Counted from the first letter of the stretch, positions 7,905 through 16,769 are shown. The stretch: DNA of 64,000 nucleotides from JBJTUH01 sp044346175 (GCA_044346175.1 JBIIZQ010000003.1:1-64000); one strand, 5' to 3'. The notes: generated from the letters alone by a model not told the origin. Program-made: numbers and translations.

Positions 7905-9314
7905 ATGTTAAAAACCTATCATCATTGCCTGCAGAGGTATTTATCTAAACTGTCTAGCTTTGGGCATCTTTTACTTGGTACACAAGTCCTACTCTCCTTG
8001 ACGAATGGACTTTGGATAACCAAAGGGCTTCTCTTCATGATACTAGGATTCTTTTTATTAGTATTAGAAGTCCTTTTTAACGCAAGTCCTCACCTCTTTG
8101 ATGACTTACACATTTGGGTGAACGCTTTTGATACGCACTATATTCATCTACAGAATCATTTCTTACTTGTACCCTCTATACTTACCTTCTGTCTGTTTTT
8201 TGCTTTGCTGACATCAGGCAACAATCATTGTAACTATTCACGTTATACGATAATTATCAAGATACTTATTGGGTATGTTGGTATATCACAATTAGTAAGA
8301 ACGCTCGACCTCTATACATTACTTCTTTTTGTTATTTGTGACCCTATCACTGGATTATTACTACCATTTTGGGGGTCATTTGTCGCAATGAGTATGGTAA
8401 AGCTACTTATCATGATGTTCAATACATTACAACATCCTTGTAATGACTTTACACCTCCTGACAAACCCTTAAAACAACGTCTTAATCATCACTCAGTTTA
8501 TGATTACATGATGCCTCTAGCTATACTTTTTGTGGTGTTCTTCTTCTCTAATTTACCCTTTTGGCTACCATTGCAGTTGACACAACAGAAAGTGCTTGAA
8601 AGAGGTTTAAATGGGCTAATAAACATCATCATCCTTGTTATCCCTTTAAGTACACTGTTTATTTTTTACGGACGAATGCCACAAAGAAAATTTAGTTTGC
8701 TCAAAGCCCTTAGAAAAATATATGGCTTTCTATGGGAAAATTTCCGCTTCAAAGCCACACTCACAGCCTCTCAAGCCTATGCCTCAGCATTTGCTACCCC
8801 TCAGCACCAACACCAAACCCTCTTCTGGATGGCCTCTTTCTCTGTAAGTATCCTCTCATCCCTCGCCACCTATAGCCTCTTACACACGCACCTACCCTAT
8901 TGGCAAATACTCGTTTATACCATGGCGGGTAAAAGCATACTTTTTTCACTTGTATTACGAGTTATCAATCATCGCTTGCATACCCCTATACCATTCAAAG
9001 CATGGCTACCTTGGCTCGCTTTGGGCTTCGTGACAAGTCATACCCTTCCTACCACCATCAATACTTTCAAGTTTCTCGATACCTGTATCCTCAAACTTTG
9101 GGGACTCCATGACCTTGTGCGATTAGGCTTAAAACCCTTACTTGCAAGCCCTTTCATAGCAAACCTCTACACCTGGGGGCAATCCCTCGGAGTTGGTATC
9201 ACCGTTGACCTCCTTGCCTTGGCCGGGATACTCTGGTGCTTCTGGTACCGAGACATGTGCTACTTAGCACACGCACACCCTGAACAACAACTTGAGAAAG
9301 AAGTCATAGCCTAA
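7905..9314 (+). CDS. Polytopic membrane protein B, second gene of cassette copy B
   Basis: 469 residues from ATG 7905, which has GAGG 8 bases upstream; the open frame runs back to 7749 but overlaps the remnant and lacks support. It has the same topology and length as copy A. N-terminal halves differ almost completely except for a shared approach to the junction (R-x-P-x3-FS-x3-A-[IL]-[KR]-KI, then NFRFKA). The C-terminal half is near-identical. The frame and hydrophobic pattern are intact, so this copy is probably functional even though its upstream partner is broken. The following gene starts 22 bp downstream with its own ribosome-binding site, consistent with cotranscription. Confidence 0.75.
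   Translation: MLKTYHHCLQRYLSKLSSFGHLLLGTQVLLSLTNGLWITKGLLFMILGFFLLVLEVLFNASPHLFDDLHIWVNAFDTHYIHLQNHFLLVPSILTFCLFFALLTSGNNHCNYSRYTIIIKILIGYVGISQLVRTLDLYTLLLFVICDPITGLLLPFWGSFVAMSMVKLLIMMFNTLQHPCNDFTPPDKPLKQRLNHHSVYDYMMPLAILFVVFFFSNLPFWLPLQLTQQKVLERGLNGLINIIILVIPLSTLFIFYGRMPQRKFSLLKALRKIYGFLWENFRFKATLTASQAYASAFATPQHQHQTLFWMASFSVSILSSLATYSLLHTHLPYWQILVYTMAGKSILFSLVLRVINHRLHTPIPFKAWLPWLALGFVTSHTLPTTINTFKFLDTCILKLWGLHDLVRLGLKPLLASPFIANLYTWGQSLGVGITVDLLALAGILWCFWYRDMCYLAHAHPEQQLEKEVIA
8739..9269 (+). repeat. 531-bp direct repeat, copy B (3' part of membrane gene B)
   Basis: Partner of 6696-7226. Most substitutions between the copies lie in the first 270 bp; the last 250 bp differ at only about two positions, which suggests recent homogenisation. 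Confidence 0.92.
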
Positions 9315-9336
9315 GCCTACCCCAGCAAGGTATACT

Positions 9337-10776
9337 ATGACAAAGAACCTTCACAAAGTAGCTTCTTTGATTACGCATTTTACTGTCTCCTGTTGGTGTC
9401 CTCTTGGTGTATCAATACGCTTCATGTCTACATCATCTTTACCCTTTGTGGGTACATCTCATGACTTACATGAGTCCTCTGCTACTTCTGAAACCCTCTT
9501 CCAAGAGACAGCCATGCTTCCACAAAGTACAGACGAACCCTTGCCTCATCAAGTGATGCAATGTGTACTCCCTGAAGTGATTCATCTCCCTCAAGAGACG
9601 GTAACGCTCGTTGCTTCGGATACCCTCCAAGATAACATTGTATGGTCTTGGCAGTTCAAACGACGCATGAAACAAAGACGCACCATGGTGCAACGCCTCC
9701 GCAGGGGGCTACGTCTGTTAATATGTGGCTTTTTAGGATATAGCCTGTATTACGCCATCCAGTGGTTCAATACGTGTCCTCAATGGTGGGTGATAGATGC
9801 CTTGGGCGTTGCCTCACCACAGGTACTTGAAGCTTGGTTACATCCTTTTTTAGAGAAACCTCAGCACAACCCTCTGTTTGCCAATCCTAACCATTTAAGC
9901 GGTTCATTAAAAAGTGCTTTAAGCCAAGTGCTTCCTTCTCAGGAAGGGCTTACACTCCAAAAACGCTTAACTTGGGGAGAGACCCTACCCTCCAGTTTAA
10001 AAGGCAAAGCCTTCATGGCTTGGGCTTGGCATATCTCCTTTCAAACATCCCCTGTCTGGCTCAAGGTACAGTTTTTACCTCCAGCTCAAGGTTCAACGGT
10101 ACTACCAACCATGTGGTTAACCACAACACAAAAACCTATTTTAGAGGCTATCGCTCCCCCAACGGCTCTCACACATAAGGGTTCAAGCCCTAAAACAACC
10201 ACTCATACAGAAACCTTATCAAACGCTTTTGGGGTGAATCCTCACACGATGCAAAACCTGCCTGTACTTTTATGGCATCCGCCATTGCACAAAGCTTCAA
10301 AACACCTTCTGAAAAACACACCAACCCCTCATGGGGTTTGGGGCTTGATGCAGGCCGCATTGCCTACCTTTGGCACCTCTCACACCTCTAAACACCCTCC
10401 CTCCCCTTCCTCAGTGTCTCGCCTTCAACAGCTTAAGAGGGTTCAAGCATGGACGCATACCCAAGCACCTATCTTAAAAACGCTCTATCATGTGCGGCAA
10501 CTCTGGGGAAAGTATACTCCTCTACCCTTAAAGTATCTTCACTATTATGAGCAAGACCACACGCTGGTACTCGAAACGGCAGATAACATGAAAATCGACC
10601 TTGGTGTATTGGATGATACACTGGATGTTCGTATGGCACGCATCCAACAACTTTGGCCGCACTGGCAACAGTTCAAAGCACACTACCATACCTTAGTCCT
10701 TCGTTGGGATGAACAAATCACTGCCATCAGTAGTGAGCGTGTGCAACCTCTCCCCAAAACACCCCAGACACATTAG
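9337..10776 (+). CDS. Bitopic membrane protein, possible divergent FtsQ/DivIB
   Basis: 479 residues. The N-terminal part (1-105) is soluble; a basic patch (RRMKQRRTMVQRLRRG) precedes one transmembrane helix at about 126-145, so the rest is outside the cytoplasm. The segment after the helix (WWVIDALGVASPQVLEAWL) fits the beginning of a POTRA domain as in FtsQ. The C-terminal part (HYYEQDHTLVLETADNMKI, DLGVLDD, then about 25 residues and TLVLRWDEQITAI) follows the FtsQ pattern 'L-x-L-x-x-G-x-x-I-x-LG ... iDLR'. A Pro/Thr/His-rich stretch (about 280-365) is unusual. FtsQ is an inference from this order only. ATG 9337 follows CAAGG at proper distance, 22 bp after membrane gene B. No ftsA, ftsZ or mur gene is adjacent. 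Confidence 0.5.
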   Translation: MTKNLHKVASLITHFTVSCWCPLGVSIRFMSTSSLPFVGTSHDLHESSATSETLFQETAMLPQSTDEPLPHQVMQCVLPEVIHLPQETVTLVASDTLQDNIVWSWQFKRRMKQRRTMVQRLRRGLRLLICGFLGYSLYYAIQWFNTCPQWWVIDALGVASPQVLEAWLHPFLEKPQHNPLFANPNHLSGSLKSALSQVLPSQEGLTLQKRLTWGETLPSSLKGKAFMAWAWHISFQTSPVWLKVQFLPPAQGSTVLPTMWLTTTQKPILEAIAPPTALTHKGSSPKTTTHTETLSNAFGVNPHTMQNLPVLLWHPPLHKASKHLLKNTPTPHGVWGLMQAALPTFGTSHTSKHPPSPSSVSRLQQLKRVQAWTHTQAPILKTLYHVRQLWGKYTPLPLKYLHYYEQDHTLVLETADNMKIDLGVLDDTLDVRMARIQQLWPHWQQFKAHYHTLVLRWDEQITAISSERVQPLPKTPQTH

Positions 10777-10782
10777 CCCTCG

Positions 10783-10801
10783 TGTTACATTTTTTGTAAC
10801 A
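10783..10801. promoter_or_regulatory. Perfect dyad TGTTACA-N5-TGTAACA
   Basis: A 7-bp perfect inverted repeat with a five-T spacer lies 6 bp after the preceding stop codon and about 110 bp before the next gene. There is no T-tract after it, so an operator is as likely as a weak terminator. A looser relative (TGTAAC-N6-GTTACT) occurs at 35819-35836 upstream of nadA and rimO. Confidence 0.35.
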
Positions 10802-10910
10802 TCTTGGATAAAACACCCGACCTTTTTTCTGGATACCTTATCATGAGAACCGTACCCTCATTTCATGGGGGCGTTTACATGAAGTATTCATATTGATAAG
10901 GATATTATCT

Positions 10911-11213
10911 ATGCGTCTTGGGTCTTTTTCTCCAGCTATTATGGCTTCTTCCGTGTCTTCTCACATTCGTTTGGGACAGGATAAAGCTCAAGAACTTCAG
11001 CGTATTGCTGACCAAGCAAAGGGTACTCAGCCTGAGAACAATGAGGAAAGTACTATTTTGGGGCGCATTGCTTCAGCAGCTGAAGCACTTTCCCACGCCG
11101 ACAAATTTGAGTCTTCTGCCAAAGGGCATCCTGACCAAGTCGAACTAACCTCTGAAGACTTGGCAAAAGCCACAGACCTAAGTTATTTAAATACCCTTAA
11201 ACCCAAAGCATAA
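10911..11213 (+). CDS. Small hypothetical protein
   Basis: 100 residues from ATG 10911, preceded by AAGGA (10898-10902) at a spacing of 8. The protein is hydrophilic and likely helical (QDKAQELQRIADQAKG, IASAAEALSHADKFE), with no transmembrane segment or signal peptide. I do not recognise the family. Its stop is 2 bp from the convergent uvrB stop. The leader sequence GATAAGGATATTATCT is strikingly like the one in front of the minus-strand gene at 15754-16635 (AAGGATATTATTTGCT), which may mean shared translation control. Confidence 0.6.
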   Translation: MRLGSFSPAIMASSVSSHIRLGQDKAQELQRIADQAKGTQPENNEESTILGRIASAAEALSHADKFESSAKGHPDQVELTSEDLAKATDLSYLNTLKPKA

Positions 11214-11215
11214 TT

Positions 11216-13285
11216 TTAAAGAGCCGCTAATATCTGCCATGCGTCACGGAGCATGGCAGCCTGCTCAAATTCAAGGTTTTTCGCAGCTTCTTTCATGGCA
11301 ACTTCAAGTTGCTGGCGTGTTTCTTCCAATAGGGCTTTGTCTCCACTCGCTTTTACAGAAGTCACAAGTTCTTGAATCATCGCTTGAGGACTTTTCACGG
11401 CTTGCTTTCTCCCTTTTTCACCAGAAGACGGCGTTTCAGGGGTGCCTTGCGACAGCATATCGAGTAAGCCATTCGACAGTGGTTTGAGAATGGTTTTGGG
11501 CGTAATGCCGTGTTGTAAGTTAAAAGCCTCCTGTAAAGCACGGCGCCGCTGGGTTTCTTCTATCGCAGTGTGCATACTATCAGTCATACTATCCGCAAAT
11601 AACAAGACTTTGCCCGCTGCATTTCTTGCCGCGCGTCCAATGGTTTGAATCAAACTGGCACTGGAGCGTAAAAAGCCTTCTTTATCAGCATCCATAATAG
11701 CCACTAAGGCCACTTCAGGCAGGTCAAGCCCTTCTCTTAAAAGGTTGACACCCACAAGTACTTCAAACCGTCCTAAGCGTAAATCACGAATAATCTCAAT
11801 ACGCTCCAAGGGTTTTACATCACTGTGGAGATACTGCACTTTGACACCCATTTCCTGAAGATACGCACTGAGGTCTTCAGCCATTCGTTTGGTAAGTGTC
11901 GTAATAAGAACCCTAGCCTGGGTTGCAAGGGTCGCCTGAATGGCGTGCATGAGCGTTTCAATTTGCCCCTCTGTCGGATGAATCTCAATGAGGGGGTCAA
12001 GGAGTCCTGTAGGACGAATAACCTGTTCTGCAACCGTCGTGCTTTGTGCCAATTCAAACGCATTAGGAGTAGCTGAAATAAACACCGTATCACCAACACG
12101 TTGCCAGAACTCGTCAAAGTTAAGGGGTCGGTTGTCCTTCGCACAAGGAAGTCTAAAGCCATACTTCACAAGTGTTTCTTTGCGTGACACATCCCCATGG
12201 TACATCCCCCTTACCTGAGAGACGGTGATGTGACTTTCATCAATCATTAAGAGAAAATCATCAGGAAAGTAATCAAGGAGTGTTTTAGGCGGCGTGCCAG
12301 GAAGTCGCCCTTCAATAATGCGGCTGTAGTTTTCAATCCCATTGCAGTACCCAAGCTCTTTCATCATTTCAAGGTCACGAAGCACACGAGTTTCAAGCCT
12401 TTTGGCTTCTAACGCCAGTCCTTCACTATGGAGTTCTTTGAGACGTTGCTCAAGCTCTCGTTTGATATCCTCTATCACTCGGGCTTGCTCATCCTCAGGC
12501 GTTACAAAGTGAACCGCTGGCACAAGCATATATTGCTGCATGTTTTCAAGCACTTTGCCTGTCTGGGCATCCACAAAGCTAATACTCTCTAGGGTCGTAT
12601 CCCAAAAGGTGAGACGTAGCACCCGTTCTTCATCGGCTGGGAAAATGTCAATCACATCCCCCCGTACCCTAAACTGCGTTCTCTCCAAAAGAGGGTTTTC
12701 TACTCGTACATACGCCATACGCACCAATTGGGTAAGCAGTGCTTCTCGTTCAATATCATCTTGAGATTCAAAAATCACCGAGGCTTGTAGATAATTTTCT
12801 GGAATCCCCAACCCATAAATACAACTGACACTGGCAACGATAATCACATCCCTTCTTTCAAATAAAGCACGGGTTGCCAAGTGACGCAGTCTATCAATTT
12901 CATCATTCACTTGAGCGGTTTTCTCAATAAAGGTATCAGTTCTCGGGATATAAGCCTCTGGACGATAGTAATCATAATAACTAATAAAATAGGCAACTTT
13001 ATTTTCTGGAAAAAACCCCTGCATCTCATTATACAGCTGTGCTGCGAGGGTCTTATTATGTGCCAAAATGAGGGTAGGACGTTGCACCTGTGCAATAGTA
13101 TGTGCCATGGTAAAGGTTTTGCCTGAACCTGTAACCCCAAGGAGGGTAAGGCGTTTGTTCTCTTTATCGCCTTTAGGAGCAGGGTCTTGCAATGCCTGAA
13201 CCAGCGTATGAATCGCTTTAGGTTGGTCGCCCGCAGGGGCATAGTCACTATGGAGTTTAAACAGGACAGGGTTCTGCATAGTCAT
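11216..13285 (-). CDS. uvrB: UvrABC system protein B
   Basis: 689 residues, the damage-verifying helicase-like subunit of nucleotide excision repair. Walker A GVTGSGKTF is near residue 50, the beta-hairpin region YYDYYRPEAYIP is at about 107, the DESH Walker B variant (LLMIDESHIT) at about 345, helicase motifs V-VI (REGLDLPEV, QTIGRAARN) follow, and a C-terminal UVR domain (MKEAAKNLEFEQAAMLRD) binds UvrC. The start MTMQNP overlaps the end of hemH by 29 bp, so the two are translationally linked in a hemH-uvrB unit. No LexA-type box is apparent. Confidence 0.98.
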   Translation of the reverse strand: MTMQNPVLFKLHSDYAPAGDQPKAIHTLVQALQDPAPKGDKENKRLTLLGVTGSGKTFTMAHTIAQVQRPTLILAHNKTLAAQLYNEMQGFFPENKVAYFISYYDYYRPEAYIPRTDTFIEKTAQVNDEIDRLRHLATRALFERRDVIIVASVSCIYGLGIPENYLQASVIFESQDDIEREALLTQLVRMAYVRVENPLLERTQFRVRGDVIDIFPADEERVLRLTFWDTTLESISFVDAQTGKVLENMQQYMLVPAVHFVTPEDEQARVIEDIKRELEQRLKELHSEGLALEAKRLETRVLRDLEMMKELGYCNGIENYSRIIEGRLPGTPPKTLLDYFPDDFLLMIDESHITVSQVRGMYHGDVSRKETLVKYGFRLPCAKDNRPLNFDEFWQRVGDTVFISATPNAFELAQSTTVAEQVIRPTGLLDPLIEIHPTEGQIETLMHAIQATLATQARVLITTLTKRMAEDLSAYLQEMGVKVQYLHSDVKPLERIEIIRDLRLGRFEVLVGVNLLREGLDLPEVALVAIMDADKEGFLRSSASLIQTIGRAARNAAGKVLLFADSMTDSMHTAIEETQRRRALQEAFNLQHGITPKTILKPLSNGLLDMLSQGTPETPSSGEKGRKQAVKSPQAMIQELVTSVKASGDKALLEETRQQLEVAMKEAAKNLEFEQAAMLRDAWQILAAL

Positions 13286-14324
13286 GGGGGCTTAGTGAAG
13301 CATTCGCTTTTTGAGTAACGGGTTGCCTGTGCAGGGTATCTTTGGCAACAATGAGGTCTCGTAGGGCAGTAATAAACGAGGGACGACTATTAAGAGAAGG
13401 TACACGTTCCACATACTGCAAGCCTAAATGATGGGCTTCAGGAATATACTCTTGGTCAATCTCACAAAGCGTTTCTACATGGTCAGAGACAAAAGCAACA
13501 GGCACTATCAAAATATTATCTATATTTTTAGCACGATAATACGCCAGCATCCCATCCGTTTGAGGGCCTAACCATACCAGCTTGCCGACCTTACTTTGAT
13601 ACGCTAAATCCCAAGTATAGTCTGGAAAATAGTTTTGTATCACCTGCTTACAGGTTGCCTCAATCTGCTTCTGGTAAGGGTCTTTACGGTCTGTGATGAA
13701 GCGTCTTGGCAAGCTGTGAGCCGAGAATAAAATACGTACATTTTCTTTAGAACAACCCCATTGCCCTTGGTCAATGCCCTCTTGGATGGTTTCTGCCAAA
13801 GCACAAAGATAACCCGTACTCTGGTAATAATGCCCTACGATACGCAAGCTTGGACGGAAGTTAGGATACTTTTTTAAGCAACGCAATAGCTCATTACGTG
13901 AGGAACCCGTCGTGGTAAAACTAAACTGCGGATAAAGCGGTACCATGAGAATATCGTCTATACCATCTTGAGCCATTTGTGCAACAACCTCTGATGTGAA
14001 TGGATGCCAGTAACGCATGGCAATATATACCTTTGCATCCTCATAGCCTGGGGTCTCTTCAAGACACGCTTGTAAAGCACGGGCTTGGTCTTGCGTGAGA
14101 GGAAGGATGGGGGAGCGTCCCCCAATGGCTTTGTAGTTCTCTTGAGCGGCTTGATAGCGTTTGCTGGATACTAAATGGGCGAAAAGCTTTTGCGTAAGCC
14201 ATGCCGCAGGGAACTGAAAAATATCAGGGTCTGAAAAAAGGTTATACAAAAAGGGTCTTACCGCATCGAGGGAGTCAGGTCCCCCAAGATTGACAAGAAG
14301 GATGGCACGCTTGGTGGGTATCAT
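13257..14324 (-). CDS. hemH: Ferrochelatase
   Basis: 355 residues. Inserts iron into protoporphyrin IX (or the coproporphyrin variant) as the terminal haem step. Signature pieces are LLVNLGGPDS at the N-terminus, PLYPQFS-TTTGSS at about 130, the metal-binding His in LFSAHSLPRRF at about 200 and the conserved VGKLVWLGPQTD and VPVAFVSDHVETLCEID blocks. There is no C-terminal light-harvesting-like helix, unlike ferrochelatases of photosynthetic cyanobacteria. Last codons overlap uvrB. Start ATG 14324. Confidence 0.95.
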   Translation of the reverse strand: MIPTKRAILLVNLGGPDSLDAVRPFLYNLFSDPDIFQFPAAWLTQKLFAHLVSSKRYQAAQENYKAIGGRSPILPLTQDQARALQACLEETPGYEDAKVYIAMRYWHPFTSEVVAQMAQDGIDDILMVPLYPQFSFTTTGSSRNELLRCLKKYPNFRPSLRIVGHYYQSTGYLCALAETIQEGIDQGQWGCSKENVRILFSAHSLPRRFITDRKDPYQKQIEATCKQVIQNYFPDYTWDLAYQSKVGKLVWLGPQTDGMLAYYRAKNIDNILIVPVAFVSDHVETLCEIDQEYIPEAHHLGLQYVERVPSLNSRPSFITALRDLIVAKDTLHRQPVTQKANASLSPHDYAEPCPV

Positions 14325-14558
14325 GAGAAGTAAGCCATACAGTGTGAGAGTGAGTATGAGAGTGGGCAGAGAATAGGGTTTAACAGGAAACGTGTTGACG
14401 TGCTAAGAACACCATCTCACGTATGAGTTATCATACCATAATGGGGCTTGTTCTTCTTGAATCTCATGGTTATAGTGAAGCGGGTGCTTCCACAACATGT
14501 AAAAACCCATCAAAAAAGGGCGTATCGTCCTAAAGCGTTTGACGCAATAGATGGAGAA

Positions 14559-15632
14559 TTAACCCCCCTCAAACAAAGGCACAAGGACCTCAAGGGCTTG
14601 TTGCTGCTCGGGCGTTACATGGTGTGGGAAAATAGGGACAAGCTTCAAGTAAAGGTCGCCTCGTTCTGTACCTTGCGGTGTTTTATAGAGTCCTAGACCT
14701 TTGAGCCTAATACGTTTCTGCAGTGAGGCGCCTTGTGGAAGGGGCATTTCTATCTGTTTTCCCTCCAAGGTTTCTACCTGCAAAGCACCACCCAAAACCC
14801 ACTTAAGCCAAGGGACTTCAACCTCTCGTACCAAGTGATAACTATCTTCTACTTGAAACGTAGGATGAGGCACCGCTTGCAGCATTAAAACCAAATGACC
14901 ACGCTGTCCAGAAGGACTCACCTGCCCTTGATGTTTAAGGCGCATGCGATGCCCAGGCGTAAGCCGTGGTGGGATAGTGACTTCATGCACTTCCCCCGTG
15001 GCAATGCTTTTGATTTGCAACTTACCCCCCTCTATAAAAAAGGACAGTGGCAAGGGTACCGTTTGTTGCGTATCTTGAGGCTGTACAGCCTGTGTATGAT
15101 TAAACCCGCCATGACTCGCATGATGAGCATGGTGATGGTGTTGTTGTTGATGATGTTGATACGTTTGTCTTTGAGCTTGGGCATGACGTGCTTGAGCGGG
15201 ATGCCCACCCCCCATATTCCCAAAAAGCATCTCAAAAAAGTCAGAGAACCCACTCCCTTGGGCTTGCTGGGAAAAACCTCCCCCCATACCGCCATGCGTA
15301 CCCTGACCTCCAAAGTGTCTGAGGATTTCCGAAAAATCAAAGCCACCCCCCATACCCGCACCAGAGAAGCCCCCTCCCTGAGGAAACCCACCGCCACCAC
15401 TGGTTTGATATTGTTGATAGTATTGCCCAAATTGGTCATACTTTTGACGCTTATCAGGGTCAGAAAGTACCTCATAGGCTTCATTCAACTCTTTGAACTG
15501 TTCACTGGCCTTAGGGTTTACGTCAGGGTGATATTTCTTAGCCAGTTTACGGAATGCAGATTTAATCTCCTTGTCGGATGCCTGCCGTGCAACACCAAGG
15601 ATTTTGTAATAGTCTTTGTAGGCTTGGCTCAT
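14559..15632 (-). CDS. DnaJ-class cochaperone of the CbpA type
   Basis: 357 residues from ATG 15632; a TTG eight codons earlier has no better ribosome-binding site. The J domain is at 8-70 with the HPD motif at 35-37 (KKYHPDVN), then a Gly/Phe-rich region (about 75-130) that includes long Gly runs, a His/Gln cluster (HHQQQHHHHAHH at about 165), and two C-terminal beta domains (VTIPPRLTPGHRMRLKHQG, LPQGASLQKRIRLKGLGL). The CXXCXGXG zinc repeats of canonical DnaJ are missing, which makes it CbpA/DnaJ type II. It would stimulate DnaK ATPase; neither dnaK nor grpE is in the window. The His-rich linker could bind metal but may be only low complexity. Confidence 0.9.
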   Translation of the reverse strand: MSQAYKDYYKILGVARQASDKEIKSAFRKLAKKYHPDVNPKASEQFKELNEAYEVLSDPDKRQKYDQFGQYYQQYQTSGGGGFPQGGGFSGAGMGGGFDFSEILRHFGGQGTHGGMGGGFSQQAQGSGFSDFFEMLFGNMGGGHPAQARHAQAQRQTYQHHQQQHHHHAHHASHGGFNHTQAVQPQDTQQTVPLPLSFFIEGGKLQIKSIATGEVHEVTIPPRLTPGHRMRLKHQGQVSPSGQRGHLVLMLQAVPHPTFQVEDSYHLVREVEVPWLKWVLGGALQVETLEGKQIEMPLPQGASLQKRIRLKGLGLYKTPQGTERGDLYLKLVPIFPHHVTPEQQQALEVLVPLFEGG

Positions 15633-15753
15633 GGTGAAGTGGGATGAAGCTTTCAAAAGATGGATTTGTAACGAATAAGGATGGCGTAGGCTTATTTTAC
15701 GCCAAAAGTCCTACAAAAAAACCTTCATAAAAGTTAAGACATAGGGTACACGC

Positions 15754-16635
15754 CTACATAGGTTCTTGGATGATGGGGAGTCCCCAGTCCGAGGCACGAA
15801 TATTTGTCACTTCAGTATCGTTATGACGGGAAAATAAGAGGGTGGTCAGACTACGGTTTCCACCAACTGCTTGGTGCATCGTGGGGGGTGCTTTTTTACT
15901 GTTTTGGTTGCTATCAAGCAGAAAAGAGGTGCTTGCGTGAGGGTGCCTTACGATACTATGGACGTAGTACGGTGCTGAAATATTACTCATATCATCTTCA
16001 AAGGTCTTGATTTTGCGACTATGTTTCCGTATCCAAGGGGGGACTGAGGATGCAGCAACGGCAATGTTTAAAACATGCTCAGGTCTTTTCTCTTGTGCCA
16101 CAGGATGATGATGAATCACTTGAAAGTCAGACCCATCACGGTGCATCGTTTTGGGATGGTACTGATATTTCCAATCCTGCATGGGGTGATGGATGACACT
16201 ATTAGGTATCATGCCTTTTGTACGAGCAAGTGTGATGGTGGCTTCCCTCATGGCAGCATCCGTCCCTTGCGTATTCACGTTGACACTACCCGTGGGCAGG
16301 ATGGTACCTTCTGGATTTCGATGCGGTAAAGCGAGGTGAGTACCCTGTTTAGGCCAGCGTACCACCAAAGCACGAGGATGGCTCCGATGAGCTTCACTGA
16401 GTGCGGTTTTCCCTTCTTGATTAAGGCCCCAGTAAGGTGAAATATGAATGCGTTTTTTCGGAGCGTACAGACTTTTTTCTGTAAACGCTGCCTTGGTACT
16501 TTTGATTTCCAAATGCTGTGGTTGGATTTGAAACACGGGTAATTGATAGGGCGTAAGTCTTGCGATACCTCTTTTTCGATAGGCTTGCTCCAGCAAACGA
16601 GAAGGCACACCAAGCTTTTTTGGGAAAACAGGCAT
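15754..16635 (-). CDS. Unknown basic, His-rich protein
   Basis: 293 residues, not recognised. There is no signal peptide or membrane segment. Basic overall, with a His-rich middle (SVIHHPMQDWKYQYHPKTMH, then FQVIHHHPVAQEKRPEH) and the block GTDAAMREATITLARTKG before it. The His cluster is loosely reminiscent of HNH/LHH nuclease toxins, but the motif spacing does not match any I know. Start ATG 16635 has AAGGA upstream. A 13-bp inverted repeat lies 30-70 bp upstream of the start. It could form a unit with the GHL10 gene, but the palindrome between them suggests separate control. Confidence 0.6.
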   Translation of the reverse strand: MPVFPKKLGVPSRLLEQAYRKRGIARLTPYQLPVFQIQPQHLEIKSTKAAFTEKSLYAPKKRIHISPYWGLNQEGKTALSEAHRSHPRALVVRWPKQGTHLALPHRNPEGTILPTGSVNVNTQGTDAAMREATITLARTKGMIPNSVIHHPMQDWKYQYHPKTMHRDGSDFQVIHHHPVAQEKRPEHVLNIAVAASSVPPWIRKHSRKIKTFEDDMSNISAPYYVHSIVRHPHASTSFLLDSNQNSKKAPPTMHQAVGGNRSLTTLLFSRHNDTEVTNIRASDWGLPIIQEPM

Positions 16636-16666
16636 AGCAAATAATATCCTTAAACAAGGTACGGCA

Positions 16667-16702
16667 CAAATCTTTGTTTATTTAATAAAAAACAAAGATT
16701 TG
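16667..16702 (-). promoter_or_regulatory. 13-bp perfect inverted repeat upstream of the 15754-16635 gene
   Basis: CAAATCTTTGTTT at 16667-16679 and its exact complement at 16690-16702, loop of 10 AT-only bases. On the minus strand it follows the GHL10 gene by about 70 bp and precedes the next start by about 30 bp. No T-run follows the hairpin, so it may be a terminator of non-standard form, an operator or an mRNA leader hairpin. Confidence 0.5.
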
Positions 16703-16769
16703 CAAATTTGCTTAAGCCTGCTACATGACGAGACGATGCACGTATTTCGCTTCAAGAAACCCACATACG

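Noticed and set aside
4333..9314. Insertion sequence or transposon explaining the repeats
   Set aside because: No transposase, terminal inverted repeats or target-site duplication was seen; the repeats are parts of the genes themselves.
14895..15647. A 250-codon open frame on the plus strand
   Set aside because: It is the antisense of the Gly/His-rich DnaJ gene, has low-complexity composition and no family resemblance.
15754..16635. HNH/LHH nuclease toxin suggested by the His-rich centre
   Set aside because: The His residues do not follow the spacing of a known nuclease motif and there is no delivery domain or immunity gene.
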